Positions 15,454 to 24,494 are shown, counted from the first letter of the stretch. The stretch is DNA of 49,481 bases from Dehalococcoidia bacterium (GCA_021295915.1 JAGWBK010000009.1:1-49481); one strand, 5' to 3'. Notes: generated from the letters alone by a model not told the origin. Made by a program: numbers and translations.

Positions 15454-16692
15454 ATGGCTACAATTCAGGTTACCGAGGAAACAAAGAGGGGACGCAACCA
15501 GCTTGCGTTCACGGTTGTCCTTGGGCACACCGTGAAACACATCTATAACTCAGGGCTCCAGTCGGTCATCCTGGCGGTTATAAAGGACGACCTCGGACTC
15601 AGCGGCACTCAGTTTGGACTGCTTGCGACATCGCAGAGAGTCACGAGTGGCACGACGACGATGATCGCCGGCTATCTCGGAGACCGGTTCGCCAACAGGT
15701 CGGGCCTGATGCTCATGCTTTCACTGGGCATCATGGGTGTCTCCTACTACCTGATGGGTAGCGCGCCGAGCTACTGGTTCCTGTTTGCGGTGATGCTGCT
15801 AGTCGGAATAGGACCTTCGCTGTACCACCCACCGGCTATTGCGTCGCTCTCCAGGAAGTTCCCTGACAGACGCGGATTTGCCATCTCACTGCATGGCACC
15901 GGTGGAAGCGTTGGCGAAGTTGTAGGACCGGTGTTGACGGGCGGGCTGATCAGCGGGACGTACCTCGTTGCCTTCCACTGGCGTGACGTGCTCCACATGA
16001 GCGTGTTGCCAGCGCTGATCATTGCTGTCGCCGTCTACCTGATGATGAAGAGTATTCCTGCTGGAGCCGCAGACGCCGAGTCGCTGGGGCAATACCTCAC
16101 TTCCCTTGCGACGCTGGTAAAGCGAAAGGCGATGGTGTCCCTCGTCTTCGTGACGGCCCTTCGAAGCTCCGGGCAGTCGGCGGTGATGGGATTCTTGCCT
16201 GTTTACTTGCTGGAAGACCTTGAATACGAAAAGGTCGTAATCGGTCTGTTCATGTCGGGAGCGCAGGTAACCGGAATCGTCGCGCAGCCCATCATGGGGT
16301 TCCTTTCCGATAAGTTCGGGCGCAAGGTCGTCCTTGTGCCATGCACGCTAGCGCTGGGTCTCCTGATAATATGCCTGAGGTTCGCGGAACCTGGGCCGCA
16401 GCTGGTGCTAGTAGTTCTGTTCATGGGCGCATTCCTGTACTCGCTCCACACCATCTACATCGCGGGTGCGATGGACGTCGCGCAGGGGCAGGCTCAATCG
16501 ACAGTAGTTTCGCTGATATACGGTGCGAGCTTCATCGGCGCGTTCTCTCCGTGGGCAGCCGGATGGGTCGCAGACCAGTGGGGGAACTCGGCAACGTTCA
16601 TCTTCGGAGGCGCGCTTGTAATACTCGGAGCGCTGATCCTATGGGCCACAAGACTTCCCAAGACTGCAAACCAGTTGGACGCAGGGAACTAG
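15454..16692 (+). CDS. major facilitator superfamily transporter
   Basis: A 412-residue, twelve-helix MFS permease of the inner membrane. The cytoplasmic loop after helix 2 (AGYLGDRFANRSGLML) and its duplicate in the second half (MGFLSDKFGRKVVLVP) are the MFS motif A pair. GPSLYHPPAIASLSRKFPDRRG and GTGGSVGEVVGPVLTGG resemble fosmidomycin-resistance and nitrate/oxalate-type MFS. It lies 27 bases downstream of the amine oxidase, so import of that enzyme's substrate or export of a product is a reasonable inference. The gene ends two bases from the stop codon of the convergent M24 peptidase. Confidence 0.92.
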   Translation: MATIQVTEETKRGRNQLAFTVVLGHTVKHIYNSGLQSVILAVIKDDLGLSGTQFGLLATSQRVTSGTTTMIAGYLGDRFANRSGLMLMLSLGIMGVSYYLMGSAPSYWFLFAVMLLVGIGPSLYHPPAIASLSRKFPDRRGFAISLHGTGGSVGEVVGPVLTGGLISGTYLVAFHWRDVLHMSVLPALIIAVAVYLMMKSIPAGAADAESLGQYLTSLATLVKRKAMVSLVFVTALRSSGQSAVMGFLPVYLLEDLEYEKVVIGLFMSGAQVTGIVAQPIMGFLSDKFGRKVVLVPCTLALGLLIICLRFAEPGPQLVLVVLFMGAFLYSLHTIYIAGAMDVAQGQAQSTVVSLIYGASFIGAFSPWAAGWVADQWGNSATFIFGGALVILGALILWATRLPKTANQLDAGN

Positions 16693-16694
16693 CC

Positions 16695-17870
16695 TTAGCT
16701 CTCGATGAGCACAACCTCGCGCTGCATCTCTGTCGTGACCTGCGGACCGTCTTCGGAGTAGAAGACGTTGATCTCTGACCTCACTCCGAATTCGGGGACG
16801 TAGATTCCGGGCTCGATGGTCACAGCAATACCTGGGATTAGCTGACGTGTGTCGTATGTTTCCCACGAGTCCAGGTTGACGGCATTGGAGTGGACCTCAC
16901 GTCCAAGGCTATGGCCGAGTCTGTGATTGAAGTACTCGCCGTAGCCTGTCCGCTCGATGTAGTCCCGCGCCACTTTGTCCAGCTCCCAGCCCTGGAGGGT
17001 GCGGCCCTCTTCGAACGCTGTCACCATCTCTGCCAGTGCGGCGTCCCGGGCGCCAAGGACGTTGTCGAACACTTCCTGGTGTCTTGGCGGAACGTCGTCT
17101 CCCACATAGGCGGTCCACGTAATGTCACCGAACATATCGTCCTCGCCGGGAAGCCGGGTCCACAGGTCGATCAGAACCCAGTCGCCTCGCTTGATACTGA
17201 CCGAGTTTTCTGGTGTGGGGTCGAAGTGGGGATCAGAGGCGTGTGCGTTGACTGCAACGGCCGGGCCATCTGTCACGACCAAGCCGCTTTCCAGGAACCG
17301 GTTGCGTATGAACTCGGCAGTATCGAACTCCGTTATGCCTTCGTCGAGAGTAAGCCCGATGTGCTCGAACGCCTCTCCTACTATCTGGGTCAGCATCTCT
17401 GCTGCAAAGATGTGAGAGGCAAGCTGCTCGTCGGTCCAGCGTTGAGTGGCATACTGGAGGAGGTCGGCAGAAGACACAACATCCACGCCCAGCCCTCGGA
17501 CCATCTCGAGCGTTCCACCGTCCACCTTGGATACGCGGGGAAGGGCACCCTCAGGCGTGTACTCCATCGCAATGCAACTCGACGTACCGAGCCTGGTCTT
17601 CAACTTGTCGATCATGTCGTTGCGGTTGACGAAGAGGGTGCTATCGATTCCAAGGTGAGTGAACCGACTTTGGTCAACGAAGCTGACCAACATATGTGGA
17701 TCGCCTTGTTGTGGTATCCAGAGCCACACCGGTCTGGTGACATGACCGACCCGGCCTACCGTGTCCGACAGTATTGGATTGAGGCCTCTGTAGTCGTACA
17801 CGAGCCATCCGTCCACGTCCCGTGACGTCATGTACTCCTGCGCCTGTTGCACTACTGGCTGAATTGACAT
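16695..17870 (-). CDS. M24-family metallopeptidase (Xaa-Pro aminopeptidase/creatinase-like)
   Basis: A 391-residue protein with an N-terminal creatinase-like domain (about 1-140) and a C-terminal pita-bread peptidase domain. The dinuclear metal ligands are all present: D235 (WVLIDLW), D249 (GDITW), H320 (HRLGHSLG), E353 (TIEPGIYV) and E366 (RSEINVF). It could cleave Xaa-Pro dipeptides or act on creatine-like or N-acyl compounds. The start is ATG 17870, with GGAGG ten bases upstream; an in-frame extension to 17972 crosses a repeat-rich regulatory region and is rejected. It diverges from the GNAT gene across 172 bases holding three AATACTGG elements. Confidence 0.93.
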   Translation of the reverse strand: MSIQPVVQQAQEYMTSRDVDGWLVYDYRGLNPILSDTVGRVGHVTRPVWLWIPQQGDPHMLVSFVDQSRFTHLGIDSTLFVNRNDMIDKLKTRLGTSSCIAMEYTPEGALPRVSKVDGGTLEMVRGLGVDVVSSADLLQYATQRWTDEQLASHIFAAEMLTQIVGEAFEHIGLTLDEGITEFDTAEFIRNRFLESGLVVTDGPAVAVNAHASDPHFDPTPENSVSIKRGDWVLIDLWTRLPGEDDMFGDITWTAYVGDDVPPRHQEVFDNVLGARDAALAEMVTAFEEGRTLQGWELDKVARDYIERTGYGEYFNHRLGHSLGREVHSNAVNLDSWETYDTRQLIPGIAVTIEPGIYVPEFGVRSEINVFYSEDGPQVTTEMQREVVLIES

Positions 17871-17901
17871 TGTGCGATTTCCTCCGGGATGGGCCAGAAT
17901 G

Positions 17902-17979
17902 AATACTGGCAGATCGTGTTGCAAGCCATATGTGTGTCCGTCAATGTATAATACTGGCATGGAAGTCGTCACCAGTATT
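17902..17979. promoter_or_regulatory. three-copy AATACTGG element between M24 peptidase and GNAT genes
   Basis: AATACTGGCA occurs at 17902-17911 and again at 17950-17959 as exact 10-base direct repeats. The inverted form CCAGTATT lies at 17972-17979. Copies 2 and 3 form an 8-base inverted repeat with a 14-base spacer. Copy 2 overlaps a perfect TATAAT (17947-17952, plus strand). The arrangement looks like transcription-factor operators controlling one or both divergent genes. Confidence 0.5.
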
Positions 17980-18042
17980 GGACGACATACCTACGATCTC
18001 ATTTGACTATCTCTTCCTGGTTCTCAGGCTACGGAGACTCCT

Positions 18043-18606
18043 ATGACCAGACAACGAACCGTTTCCCTAAGAGGGGTCACGCGAGAAGACGTGACCAGAA
18101 TCAGGCAGTGGCTCGAGGACGAAGAGACCACAGACAGCTGGTTCGGACGATACGCTTATGGCGAACCTGCCCACCTCGGGTACCGGCCCGCCGAAATGGA
18201 GGACGCCACGGACGAGGAGTTCGCGCGTGCCCTGGAAGACCCATCGCATGTGACGATGTCCGTGTACACGGACGACGGTGAACACATTGGGGAGATCCAC
18301 CTTGGTCTGGATGAGGCGCTTGGCGATGGTCAACTGTCGATTCTTATGGGACAACGCAGTCGATGGACTCGTGGATACGGACTCCCGGGCATTAGGGCCG
18401 CACTAGATCTCGCCTTCAACGAATATGGGCTCTACCGAGTATGGGTGGACATCCCTGAGTTCAACCTGTCGGCCCGTACGCTGTTCGAGCGGGTTGGGTT
18501 CGTTCACGAGGGCACGCTGCGTCAGAGCAGGCCACACGGTGAAGAGAGGGCCAACTCGGTTGTGATGGGAATGCTGGCGGCCGAGTACGACCCAGGAACA
18601 GACTGA
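18043..18606 (+). CDS. GNAT-family N-acetyltransferase (RimJ/RimL-like)
   Basis: A 187-residue acetyl-CoA-dependent acetyltransferase. The core includes VSLRGVTREDVTRIRQWLED at the N-terminus and an acetyl-CoA-binding region around RSRWTRGYGLPGIRAALDLAF. RVWVDIPEFNLSARTLFERVGF is typical of the RimJ/RimL/SpeG branch that acetylates protein N-termini, antibiotics or polyamines. The start ATG 18043 is preceded by GGAG with six-base spacing. It is the first gene of a plus-strand series with the CapA-like gene 12 bases downstream. The acceptor substrate is unknown. Confidence 0.9.
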   Translation: MTRQRTVSLRGVTREDVTRIRQWLEDEETTDSWFGRYAYGEPAHLGYRPAEMEDATDEEFARALEDPSHVTMSVYTDDGEHIGEIHLGLDEALGDGQLSILMGQRSRWTRGYGLPGIRAALDLAFNEYGLYRVWVDIPEFNLSARTLFERVGFVHEGTLRQSRPHGEERANSVVMGMLAAEYDPGTD

Positions 18607-18618
18607 CTTGCTACAACT

Positions 18619-19947
18619 ATGACTCTCTACGACGCAGAATCCGGGAACCTTACACTCGTCGCCAGCGGCGATACGATGATCACGCGACGCCTTTCGGTGT
18701 TCAAGGAACCAAAGTTCCTTTCACTTGTCGATCTGTTCAGGAACGCTGACGTCGGTTACACCAACCTTGAGATGCTCATGCACGACTTCGAGCACTCTCC
18801 TGGTATGGCCGGCGGCACTTTTACAGGCTCTGATCCAGCAAACCTGGAAGAGCTTCGCTGGGCGGGCATCAACCTCGTGTCAACCGCCAATAACCACAGC
18901 TACGACTATGGGGAAGGCGGTGTACTTACCAACATCGGCCACCTGAAGAGAATAGGAATGGCGTTCGCCGGTACAGGTCGCAACCAGAGCGAGGCTCGGG
19001 CTCCAGGGTATCTGGACACGAATGCCGGCAGGGTTGCGCTCATCTCCGCGTCGTCAACGTTCAGCGAGGCGGGCAGGGCTATGGACCAGCGTCCGGACCT
19101 GCACGGGAGGCCAGGACTCAACGCTCTTCGCCACTCAGTGACCTACACAGTGGACCGTCCCGCATTCGATTCGATGAAGCGCGTAAGTCGCAACTTGGGA
19201 TTCGAGGCCGGTAATGCGGCCCAGAGACGGTTTAGACCCAAGGGCACCGTGATGGAGGACAACGACACCCAACTCGGGTTCCTGGGTAAGAAATTCGTAC
19301 TCGGCGAGGAGTTCGGCAAGTCGACCCGGCCCAACCGGCGCGACATGGACGAAAACCTGAAGTGGATCAAGGACGCCTGCCGGATGGCTGACTGGGTGTT
19401 CGTCTCGTTCCACTGTCACGAGAGCGGCGACACCACGGACCAGCCGCCGGAGTTCCTGCAGGCCTTCGCGAGAGCGTGCATCGACGCCGGCGCAGATGCC
19501 TTCCTGGGTCACGGTCCACACGTTACGCGGGCAGTAGAGATCTACGAATGCAAGCCGATCTTTTACAGCCTCGGTAATTTCATCTTCCAGAACGACACGG
19601 TGCAATGGCAGCCTGCGTTCAACTTCGAGTCCGTAGGGTTGGGACCTGAAAGCACTCCGGCCGACTTTTACGATCGGCGAAGTGAGAACGACACCCGTGG
19701 ATTCCCAGGGGACGCGATCTACTGGAACAGCGTGGTTGCGCGGTGCGAGTTCAGGACCGGTGAGCTACACCGGATTGAACTTCACCCGATCGATCTTGGG
19801 CACAGTAAGGCAAGGTCGCAGAGAGGCAGACCGGTTCTTGCGACCGGACGGTCCAGTCAGCACTCGTTGGAGAGAATGAAACGGCTCTCCGAACCGCTCG
19901 GTGCAAAGGTGAGAGTACAGGACGGTGTCGGGGTCATCGAACTCTGA
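18619..19947 (+). CDS. CapA/PgsA-family metallophosphoesterase-like protein, soluble form
   Basis: A 442-residue CapA-fold protein. LTLVASGDTM (G17-D18), VGYTNLEMLMHD, STANNHSYDYG, FVSFHCHESGD (H265, H267) and the GHGPH block (297-301) with YSLGNFIFQ match the calcineurin-like metal sites of CapA. CapA/PgsA proteins assist poly-gamma-glutamate or capsule formation and normally have an N-terminal membrane anchor; none is seen here, so this one is probably cytosolic. A long insert (about 170-240) carries Arg/Lys-rich sequence. It lies 12 bases after the GNAT gene and overlaps the next gene by 23 bases, so all three are probably one operon. The actual substrate is not inferable. Confidence 0.88.
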   Translation: MTLYDAESGNLTLVASGDTMITRRLSVFKEPKFLSLVDLFRNADVGYTNLEMLMHDFEHSPGMAGGTFTGSDPANLEELRWAGINLVSTANNHSYDYGEGGVLTNIGHLKRIGMAFAGTGRNQSEARAPGYLDTNAGRVALISASSTFSEAGRAMDQRPDLHGRPGLNALRHSVTYTVDRPAFDSMKRVSRNLGFEAGNAAQRRFRPKGTVMEDNDTQLGFLGKKFVLGEEFGKSTRPNRRDMDENLKWIKDACRMADWVFVSFHCHESGDTTDQPPEFLQAFARACIDAGADAFLGHGPHVTRAVEIYECKPIFYSLGNFIFQNDTVQWQPAFNFESVGLGPESTPADFYDRRSENDTRGFPGDAIYWNSVVARCEFRTGELHRIELHPIDLGHSKARSQRGRPVLATGRSSQHSLERMKRLSEPLGAKVRVQDGVGVIEL

Positions 19948-21313
19948 CCATCACGGGTCAGGCGAGGCGTATATCCCGGCACTCGCGGTAGTATTTTCCG
20001 AGAGCGGTACAGAGATTGCGGTAACGACCGGCGATCTTCCGACCCTTCCCGAAGTACGCGTGTTTGATCGCTTCTACCCCGAGATCGAAGAGTTTGTGAA
20101 TGCAGCAGCACGCACCCTGGGGTTAGACGTACGCGTACTGAGGTGCCTCGATCGGGGCGGCAACAGCGAGGCAAGGCCTCGGATCTATTCCCTCGTAGCC
20201 TCAGATGATGGCGAACCACTGAGCGATGCATTTCGCTGGTTCGATGTGGTTGAGGTCGATCGTCTGGGCGGCCTTGACGACTCTCAGTTGGACTCAATTC
20301 GATTGGAATGCGAGCGGCTTAGGCGATCGCCTGAACGGCCCTTCGTGCCCTGGGAGTGGCCTGGAGAGTGGGAATACGAAGCGCGAGAGTGGGTCTACGG
20401 CCACGTTGAATCACGGTATGCTGCGGATCAGGTGACACTTACGCCGATTCGCTCATGGTCGATTTCCAACGTGGTGCGTGTAGATGTCGAGACAGGGTCC
20501 GGCTCGGAGCGACTTTACTTCAAGGCATCTCCGGCGTTCTTCTCGCGAGAGGCTGCGCTTACTGGTGTAGTAGCTGACCGATTCCCCGACGCCAGTCCGA
20601 AGTTGGTCGCGGTGGACCTGGATCGTGGTTGGATGCTGATGGAGGATCTGGGGGACCTTACCCTGGGAGCCGCCGACAGCGTCGAACTCTGGAGCGATGC
20701 GATGCGAGCATTAGCCAGGGTGCAGATCGGATTCGTGGCTGACACCAGTCAGCTGGATAGGCTTGGACTGGAACGGCGTTCCTCGTCGATGACATCCAGT
20801 ATGCTCAGGGAGTGGTCGCGAAAACCACGCGCCCTGGCTCTCGGTTACGAAGCTGAACGAACTGAGAAGGCGTTGAAGCGTCTCTATCCCTTCTTGGAAC
20901 TGGTGGATGAGCTCTGCCGCCTGGTTGACTCAGTCGGTCTTCCCCAGACCCTTAGCCACGGCGACCTCGATGCAGGCAACATGTTCGTTAGGAACGGTGT
21001 GCCGGTAATCATGGACTGGTCGGACTCTTCCATCTCCAACCCTCTCTTCGATCCTGCGCTCATTCCTCAGGTCTCCAGGAGTCCGACATTGGCTGACACC
21101 TATCTGAAAGAGTGGAAAGGGATTGTGCCAACCGATCGCTTGGAGCAGGCGTTCGAGGCTTCCAAACCTATTGCTGCCCTTGAGCGCGCCTTCCACTACC
21201 ACAGGAACATCGTCCCAGACCTGGAATACCCCTCCGTGGACCTACGTGTGCTGGAGTCTTACATACCAGACCTGTTGAATCTTGCCGCTAAGTCTCTAGA
21301 GCTTCATGAGTAA
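19925..21313 (+). CDS. APH-family phosphotransferase (aminoglycoside/choline kinase fold)
   Basis: A 462-residue protein whose C-terminal half is an APH kinase: LSHGDLDAGNMFVRNG holds the catalytic loop (H345, D347, N352), followed by the metal-binding Asp in VIMDWSD. Upstream, LYFKASPAFFSREAALTG has the ATP-binding Lys. The first about 150 residues form an extra domain of unknown type ending near PWEWPGEWEYEAREWV. APH-fold enzymes phosphorylate small hydroxylated molecules; in an environmental Chloroflexota a resistance role is unlikely. The only plausible start is GTG 19925, inside the CapA-like gene, giving a 23-base overlap and probable translational coupling. Confidence 0.85.
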   Translation: MSGSSNSDHHGSGEAYIPALAVVFSESGTEIAVTTGDLPTLPEVRVFDRFYPEIEEFVNAAARTLGLDVRVLRCLDRGGNSEARPRIYSLVASDDGEPLSDAFRWFDVVEVDRLGGLDDSQLDSIRLECERLRRSPERPFVPWEWPGEWEYEAREWVYGHVESRYAADQVTLTPIRSWSISNVVRVDVETGSGSERLYFKASPAFFSREAALTGVVADRFPDASPKLVAVDLDRGWMLMEDLGDLTLGAADSVELWSDAMRALARVQIGFVADTSQLDRLGLERRSSSMTSSMLREWSRKPRALALGYEAERTEKALKRLYPFLELVDELCRLVDSVGLPQTLSHGDLDAGNMFVRNGVPVIMDWSDSSISNPLFDPALIPQVSRSPTLADTYLKEWKGIVPTDRLEQAFEASKPIAALERAFHYHRNIVPDLEYPSVDLRVLESYIPDLLNLAAKSLELHE

Positions 21314-21351
21314 CTGCCTTCAGTTCCGGAAGACAGGCAAAAGTGGTGGAA

Positions 21352-21382
21352 TACGGACTGTCAGTGCGCTACAGTATCCGTA
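21352..21382. other. intergenic hairpin upstream of folC
   Basis: TACGGACTGT (21352-21361) pairs with ACAG-TA-TCCGTA (21371-21382): ten pairs with a two-base bulge and a nine-base loop. No T run follows on the plus strand, so it is not a standard terminator. It may be an attenuating or processing structure between the APH-like gene and folC. Confidence 0.4.
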
Positions 21383-21424
21383 CTAAGCGGTGGTAGATCT
21401 CATCACGCAGTGAGCCGCGATTCC

Positions 21425-22831
21425 ATGTCTGCAGCTACTCCAAAGACACTCGACTTCAATCAAGCTATCGATCTGGCGATGGGACTCGCCGACTTCGAAC
21501 GCTCGACTCACTCTCCTGGACACTCAGGCTTTCACCTGGAGAGGGTCGGTCTACTCGCCGAACGCTTGGGAAATGTGCACCGCGCCGTACCTGCGATTCA
21601 TGTCGCCGGTACCAAGGGTAAAGGCAGTACGTCAGCTCTCATAACGTCGATACTGTCAAGTGCCGGGTACACGGTCGGTCTGTTCACATCACCGCACCTG
21701 CATACCGTGTGTGAGAGAGTGCGAATCGGTCTCGATCCGATTTCCCGCGAAGAGTTTGCGGCGTTGGTCGCCCAGATCTGGCCCGCAGTCGAGGATGTCG
21801 GGTCAAACGGCCCCTACGGCGGCGTCACATTCTTTGAGATGATGACCGTACTGGCGATGGTCCACTTTCGCAACATCGGAGCCGACTTCCAGGTGCTTGA
21901 GGTTGGGCTGGGAGGTCGGCTTGATTCCACCAACATCGTTACTCCCGAGGTCTCAGCGATAACGTCGATCAGCATCGACCACGCGGCAACCCTCGGCGAT
22001 ACGATTGCAAAGATCGCAACCGAAAAGGCCGGGATAATAAAGCCGGGCACACCCTGCGTGATTGGTCCGCAGTGGTCACAAGACGCTATGCGGGTCTTTG
22101 ATTGTGTAGCGGATGAACGCGGCTCTCCCATGGTGAACGTGTCTGAGCACTTTGAGATGCGGGGGACGTCGTCGGATCTCAATGGACAATCGATCGAGGT
22201 CACAGGAGAAGGGTGCGAGTACGATCTGTGGACGCCACTTCTCGGTGACCACCAGATTGAGAATGTGGCAACGGCAGTAGCAGCAATTGAAGTGCTTCAA
22301 GACCGGGGTCACGACATCTCGTACTACTCCATCGTCAAGGGGGTGCGGGACGTCTGTTGGCCCGCGAGGTTCCAGATATACGAACGAAATGGCAAGACGA
22401 TAACTGTCGATGGCGCCCACAACCCGTATTCGGTAGGGAGGCTCCTTGAGACCATCAGACAGCTCATGGATTCCAGTCGTGTCTTGCTCGTGTTCGGGTC
22501 CCTGGGCGGCCATAGTGCCGAGGGAATGCTGGAAGTCTTCGCAGACATGAGCCCCGATGTAATCGCAGTGCAGTCAAGGCATCCACGCTCGGCACGAGCG
22601 AGCGTCACTGGTGAAAGGGTTCGCAGCATGGACTTGAACCTGATCGGCGAGTTCGTCACGGTTGCCGACGGACTGCGATATGCAATCGAGGCAGCCGAAC
22701 CAGACGACCTGATTCTCTGTTCGGGTTCCATTGCCCTGGCCGCCGAGGCTATCGAGGAACTCGAGGGCATTGAACCCGAAATCTATGAGAACCTTAGAGG
22801 GCCGGTCCACCGGCCTCTAGTCGACAACTAG
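21425..22831 (+). CDS. folC: folylpolyglutamate synthase / dihydrofolate synthase
   Basis: Adds glutamate to dihydropteroate or folates with ATP, retaining folate in the cell. About 468 residues, the normal size for FolC. The P-loop is VAGTKGKGSTSALI (GTKGKGS near 62-68), then GLFTSPHLHTVCERVRIG, VGLGGRLDSTN, SISIDHAATLG followed by KAGIIKPGTP, and the C-terminal Mur-ligase domain with TVDGAHNPYS. The start is taken as ATG 21425, in line with other FolC N-termini; GTG 21410 is in frame and cannot be excluded. It is followed 35 bases later by fabF. Folate metabolism also appears at 24745-25680. Confidence 0.95.
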   Translation: MSAATPKTLDFNQAIDLAMGLADFERSTHSPGHSGFHLERVGLLAERLGNVHRAVPAIHVAGTKGKGSTSALITSILSSAGYTVGLFTSPHLHTVCERVRIGLDPISREEFAALVAQIWPAVEDVGSNGPYGGVTFFEMMTVLAMVHFRNIGADFQVLEVGLGGRLDSTNIVTPEVSAITSISIDHAATLGDTIAKIATEKAGIIKPGTPCVIGPQWSQDAMRVFDCVADERGSPMVNVSEHFEMRGTSSDLNGQSIEVTGEGCEYDLWTPLLGDHQIENVATAVAAIEVLQDRGHDISYYSIVKGVRDVCWPARFQIYERNGKTITVDGAHNPYSVGRLLETIRQLMDSSRVLLVFGSLGGHSAEGMLEVFADMSPDVIAVQSRHPRSARASVTGERVRSMDLNLIGEFVTVADGLRYAIEAAEPDDLILCSGSIALAAEAIEELEGIEPEIYENLRGPVHRPLVDN

Positions 22832-22866
22832 CAGAGCGCAGTCGAATAGTACAGGAGAGTAGCCTC

Positions 22867-24114
22867 ATGAAGAACGCCACAACTCGAGTGGTGATTACAG
22901 GCATGGGAGCAATGACGCCTTTGGGCGAGTCTATCGACGATTACTGGGACAGCCTGGTAAACGGCAGATCTGGCATCGGGCCGATGACGCTCTGCGATTC
23001 CTCTGAGTTCCCTTCCCGGATTTCAGGCGAAGTTACAGGGTTTGACCCAGGCAACTACATTGATCGTCGTGAACATCGAAGGATGGCCCGTTTCTCGCAA
23101 ATGGCGGTTGCTGCCGCTGGGGTTGCGATTGAGGATGCCGGGCTCAACCTGTCGAAGGAGAACGAGGACCGGATCGGAGTTGTCATGGGCAATGGCAACG
23201 GCGGGTTTCCGACGACCGAGGACAATGCCCGCATACTTGTTCGAAGGGGTGGAATGCGAATGTCACCATTCTTCATCCCGATGATTCTCCCCAACATGGC
23301 TGCGGCCAATGTGAGCCGTATCTATGGTCTCAAAGGCTATACATCAACTGTCATAACGGCTTGTGCGGCGGGCACACAGGCAATCGGGGAGGCCGCGGTC
23401 GCGCTCCAGCGTGGAGTCGCGGATGTGGTCCTTGGAGGCGGCTGCGAGGCAGGGATTAGCCAGCTTGGTCTTGGTGGGTTCAACGTCATCAAGGCGCTCA
23501 GTCGACAGAATGAAGTGCCTGAGAGAGCCAGCAGGCCATTCGACGCCAATAGAGACGGATTCGTTCCCTCTGAGGGCGCGGGAGTCCTGGTATTGGAGTC
23601 GTTGGAGCACGCCGAAAGCCGGGGTGCTGAAATCCTGGCAGAGGTTACAGGTTACGGAGTCTCTTCAGATGCCTTTCACGCAGTTCAACCTGACGAGGAT
23701 GGAACTGGAGCCGCGAGGGCTATCCGATGGGCGATTGCGGACGCAGATCTTGCGCCCGGAGACATTAGCTACATAAATGCACATGGTACTTCCACACCGA
23801 TCAATGACCTTGTGGAGACGATGGCTATAAAGCTCGCGTTCGGTGAAGAAGCCTACGACGTTCCCATTAGTTCGACAAAGTCGATGATTGGTCACGCCCT
23901 TGGAGGGGCAGGCGCCATAGAGGGCGTAGCTTGTTTAAAGTCGATTCAGCAGGGGATAATCCACCCGACGATCAACTACGAAAACCCGGACCCGGACTGC
24001 GACCTTGACTACGTTCCCAACGAGGCGAGGAAAGCTGATGTTGTCCATGTTCTATCGAACAGCTTTGGATTCGGTGGACAGAACGCCTGTGTGGTGTTCA
24101 GTCGCATGGCGTAA
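22867..24114 (+). CDS. fabF: 3-oxoacyl-ACP synthase II (beta-ketoacyl-ACP synthase)
   Basis: Condenses malonyl-ACP with acyl-ACP in fatty acid elongation. 415 residues, the standard FabF length. The Cys-His-His triad is complete: C166 in TVITACAAGTQAIGEA, H306 in INAHGTSTPIND and H343 in SSTKSMIGHALGGAGA, with Lys338 also conserved. The Gly-rich C-terminus is NSFGFGGQNACVVF. The ATG at 22867 has AGGAG nine bases upstream. It is second in the folC-fabF pair and is followed by a strong bidirectional terminator. A genome with one FabF away from a fab cluster is common in Chloroflexota. Confidence 0.96.
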   Translation: MKNATTRVVITGMGAMTPLGESIDDYWDSLVNGRSGIGPMTLCDSSEFPSRISGEVTGFDPGNYIDRREHRRMARFSQMAVAAAGVAIEDAGLNLSKENEDRIGVVMGNGNGGFPTTEDNARILVRRGGMRMSPFFIPMILPNMAAANVSRIYGLKGYTSTVITACAAGTQAIGEAAVALQRGVADVVLGGGCEAGISQLGLGGFNVIKALSRQNEVPERASRPFDANRDGFVPSEGAGVLVLESLEHAESRGAEILAEVTGYGVSSDAFHAVQPDEDGTGAARAIRWAIADADLAPGDISYINAHGTSTPINDLVETMAIKLAFGEEAYDVPISSTKSMIGHALGGAGAIEGVACLKSIQQGIIHPTINYENPDPDCDLDYVPNEARKADVVHVLSNSFGFGGQNACVVFSRMA

Positions 24115-24193
24115 CACTCCATGAATCAGCGGCTCCCACTTCGGTGAAGGTGCTAGCCGTGTCGGTAGCACGGGCGAGTCGGTAACGTAGACA

Positions 24194-24233
24194 AACGAAA
24201 AGGGCCACGCAAGTAAGCGTGGCCCTTTTCGTT
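24194..24233. terminator. perfect 17-bp stem bidirectional terminator
   Basis: AACGAAAAGGGCCACGC (24194-24210) is exactly complementary to GCGTGGCCCTTTTCGTT (24217-24233) around the six-base loop AAGTAA. The GC-rich core is followed by a TTTT tract on both strands. It separates the convergent fabF and SWIM zinc-finger genes and should terminate both. Confidence 0.93.
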
Positions 24234-24248
24234 GTCGTTGGAGTGTGA

Positions 24249-24494
24249 TCAGGTCGCTGCGGGGACCTCGGTAATCATGTCTTCGAGCATCATCTGCATG
24301 GCCATGATGTGAGTGCAGGTTTCGCGACCGATATGGAAGTCGCAATCGCATCCCCAACTGCCAGTCTCATAAGTGATCGTGTGGTCGCTGTTCTCTCCCT
24401 GGAACCGGATTGTACAGCTCTGGAAATTGACTCGCTCTTTCTGGAGTGCGTAGTCCTTCGCTTTCTCAATCTTTCTTATGAAGCTTGAGTTCAT
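24249..24494 (-). CDS. SWIM zinc-finger mini-protein
   Basis: An 81-residue protein consisting of little more than a SWIM domain: C49-x-C51 and C60-x-H62 in WGCDCDFHIGRETCTHIMAM give the CxCx(n)CxH zinc motif. The preceding strand-rich part (RVNFQSCTIRFQGENSDHTI) is the usual SWIM lead-in. SWIM domains bind DNA or protein and normally sit inside larger proteins such as Swi2/Snf2 helicases or transposases; a free-standing one is less usual. The start is ATG 24494 with AAGGAGGG upstream. The promoter found at 24556-24585 begins transcription at about 24549, excluding the ORF start at 24554. It is probably an archaeal/Chloroflexota-type small regulatory protein, function unknown. Confidence 0.82.
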   Translation of the reverse strand: MNSSFIRKIEKAKDYALQKERVNFQSCTIRFQGENSDHTITYETGSWGCDCDFHIGRETCTHIMAMQMMLEDMITEVPAAT

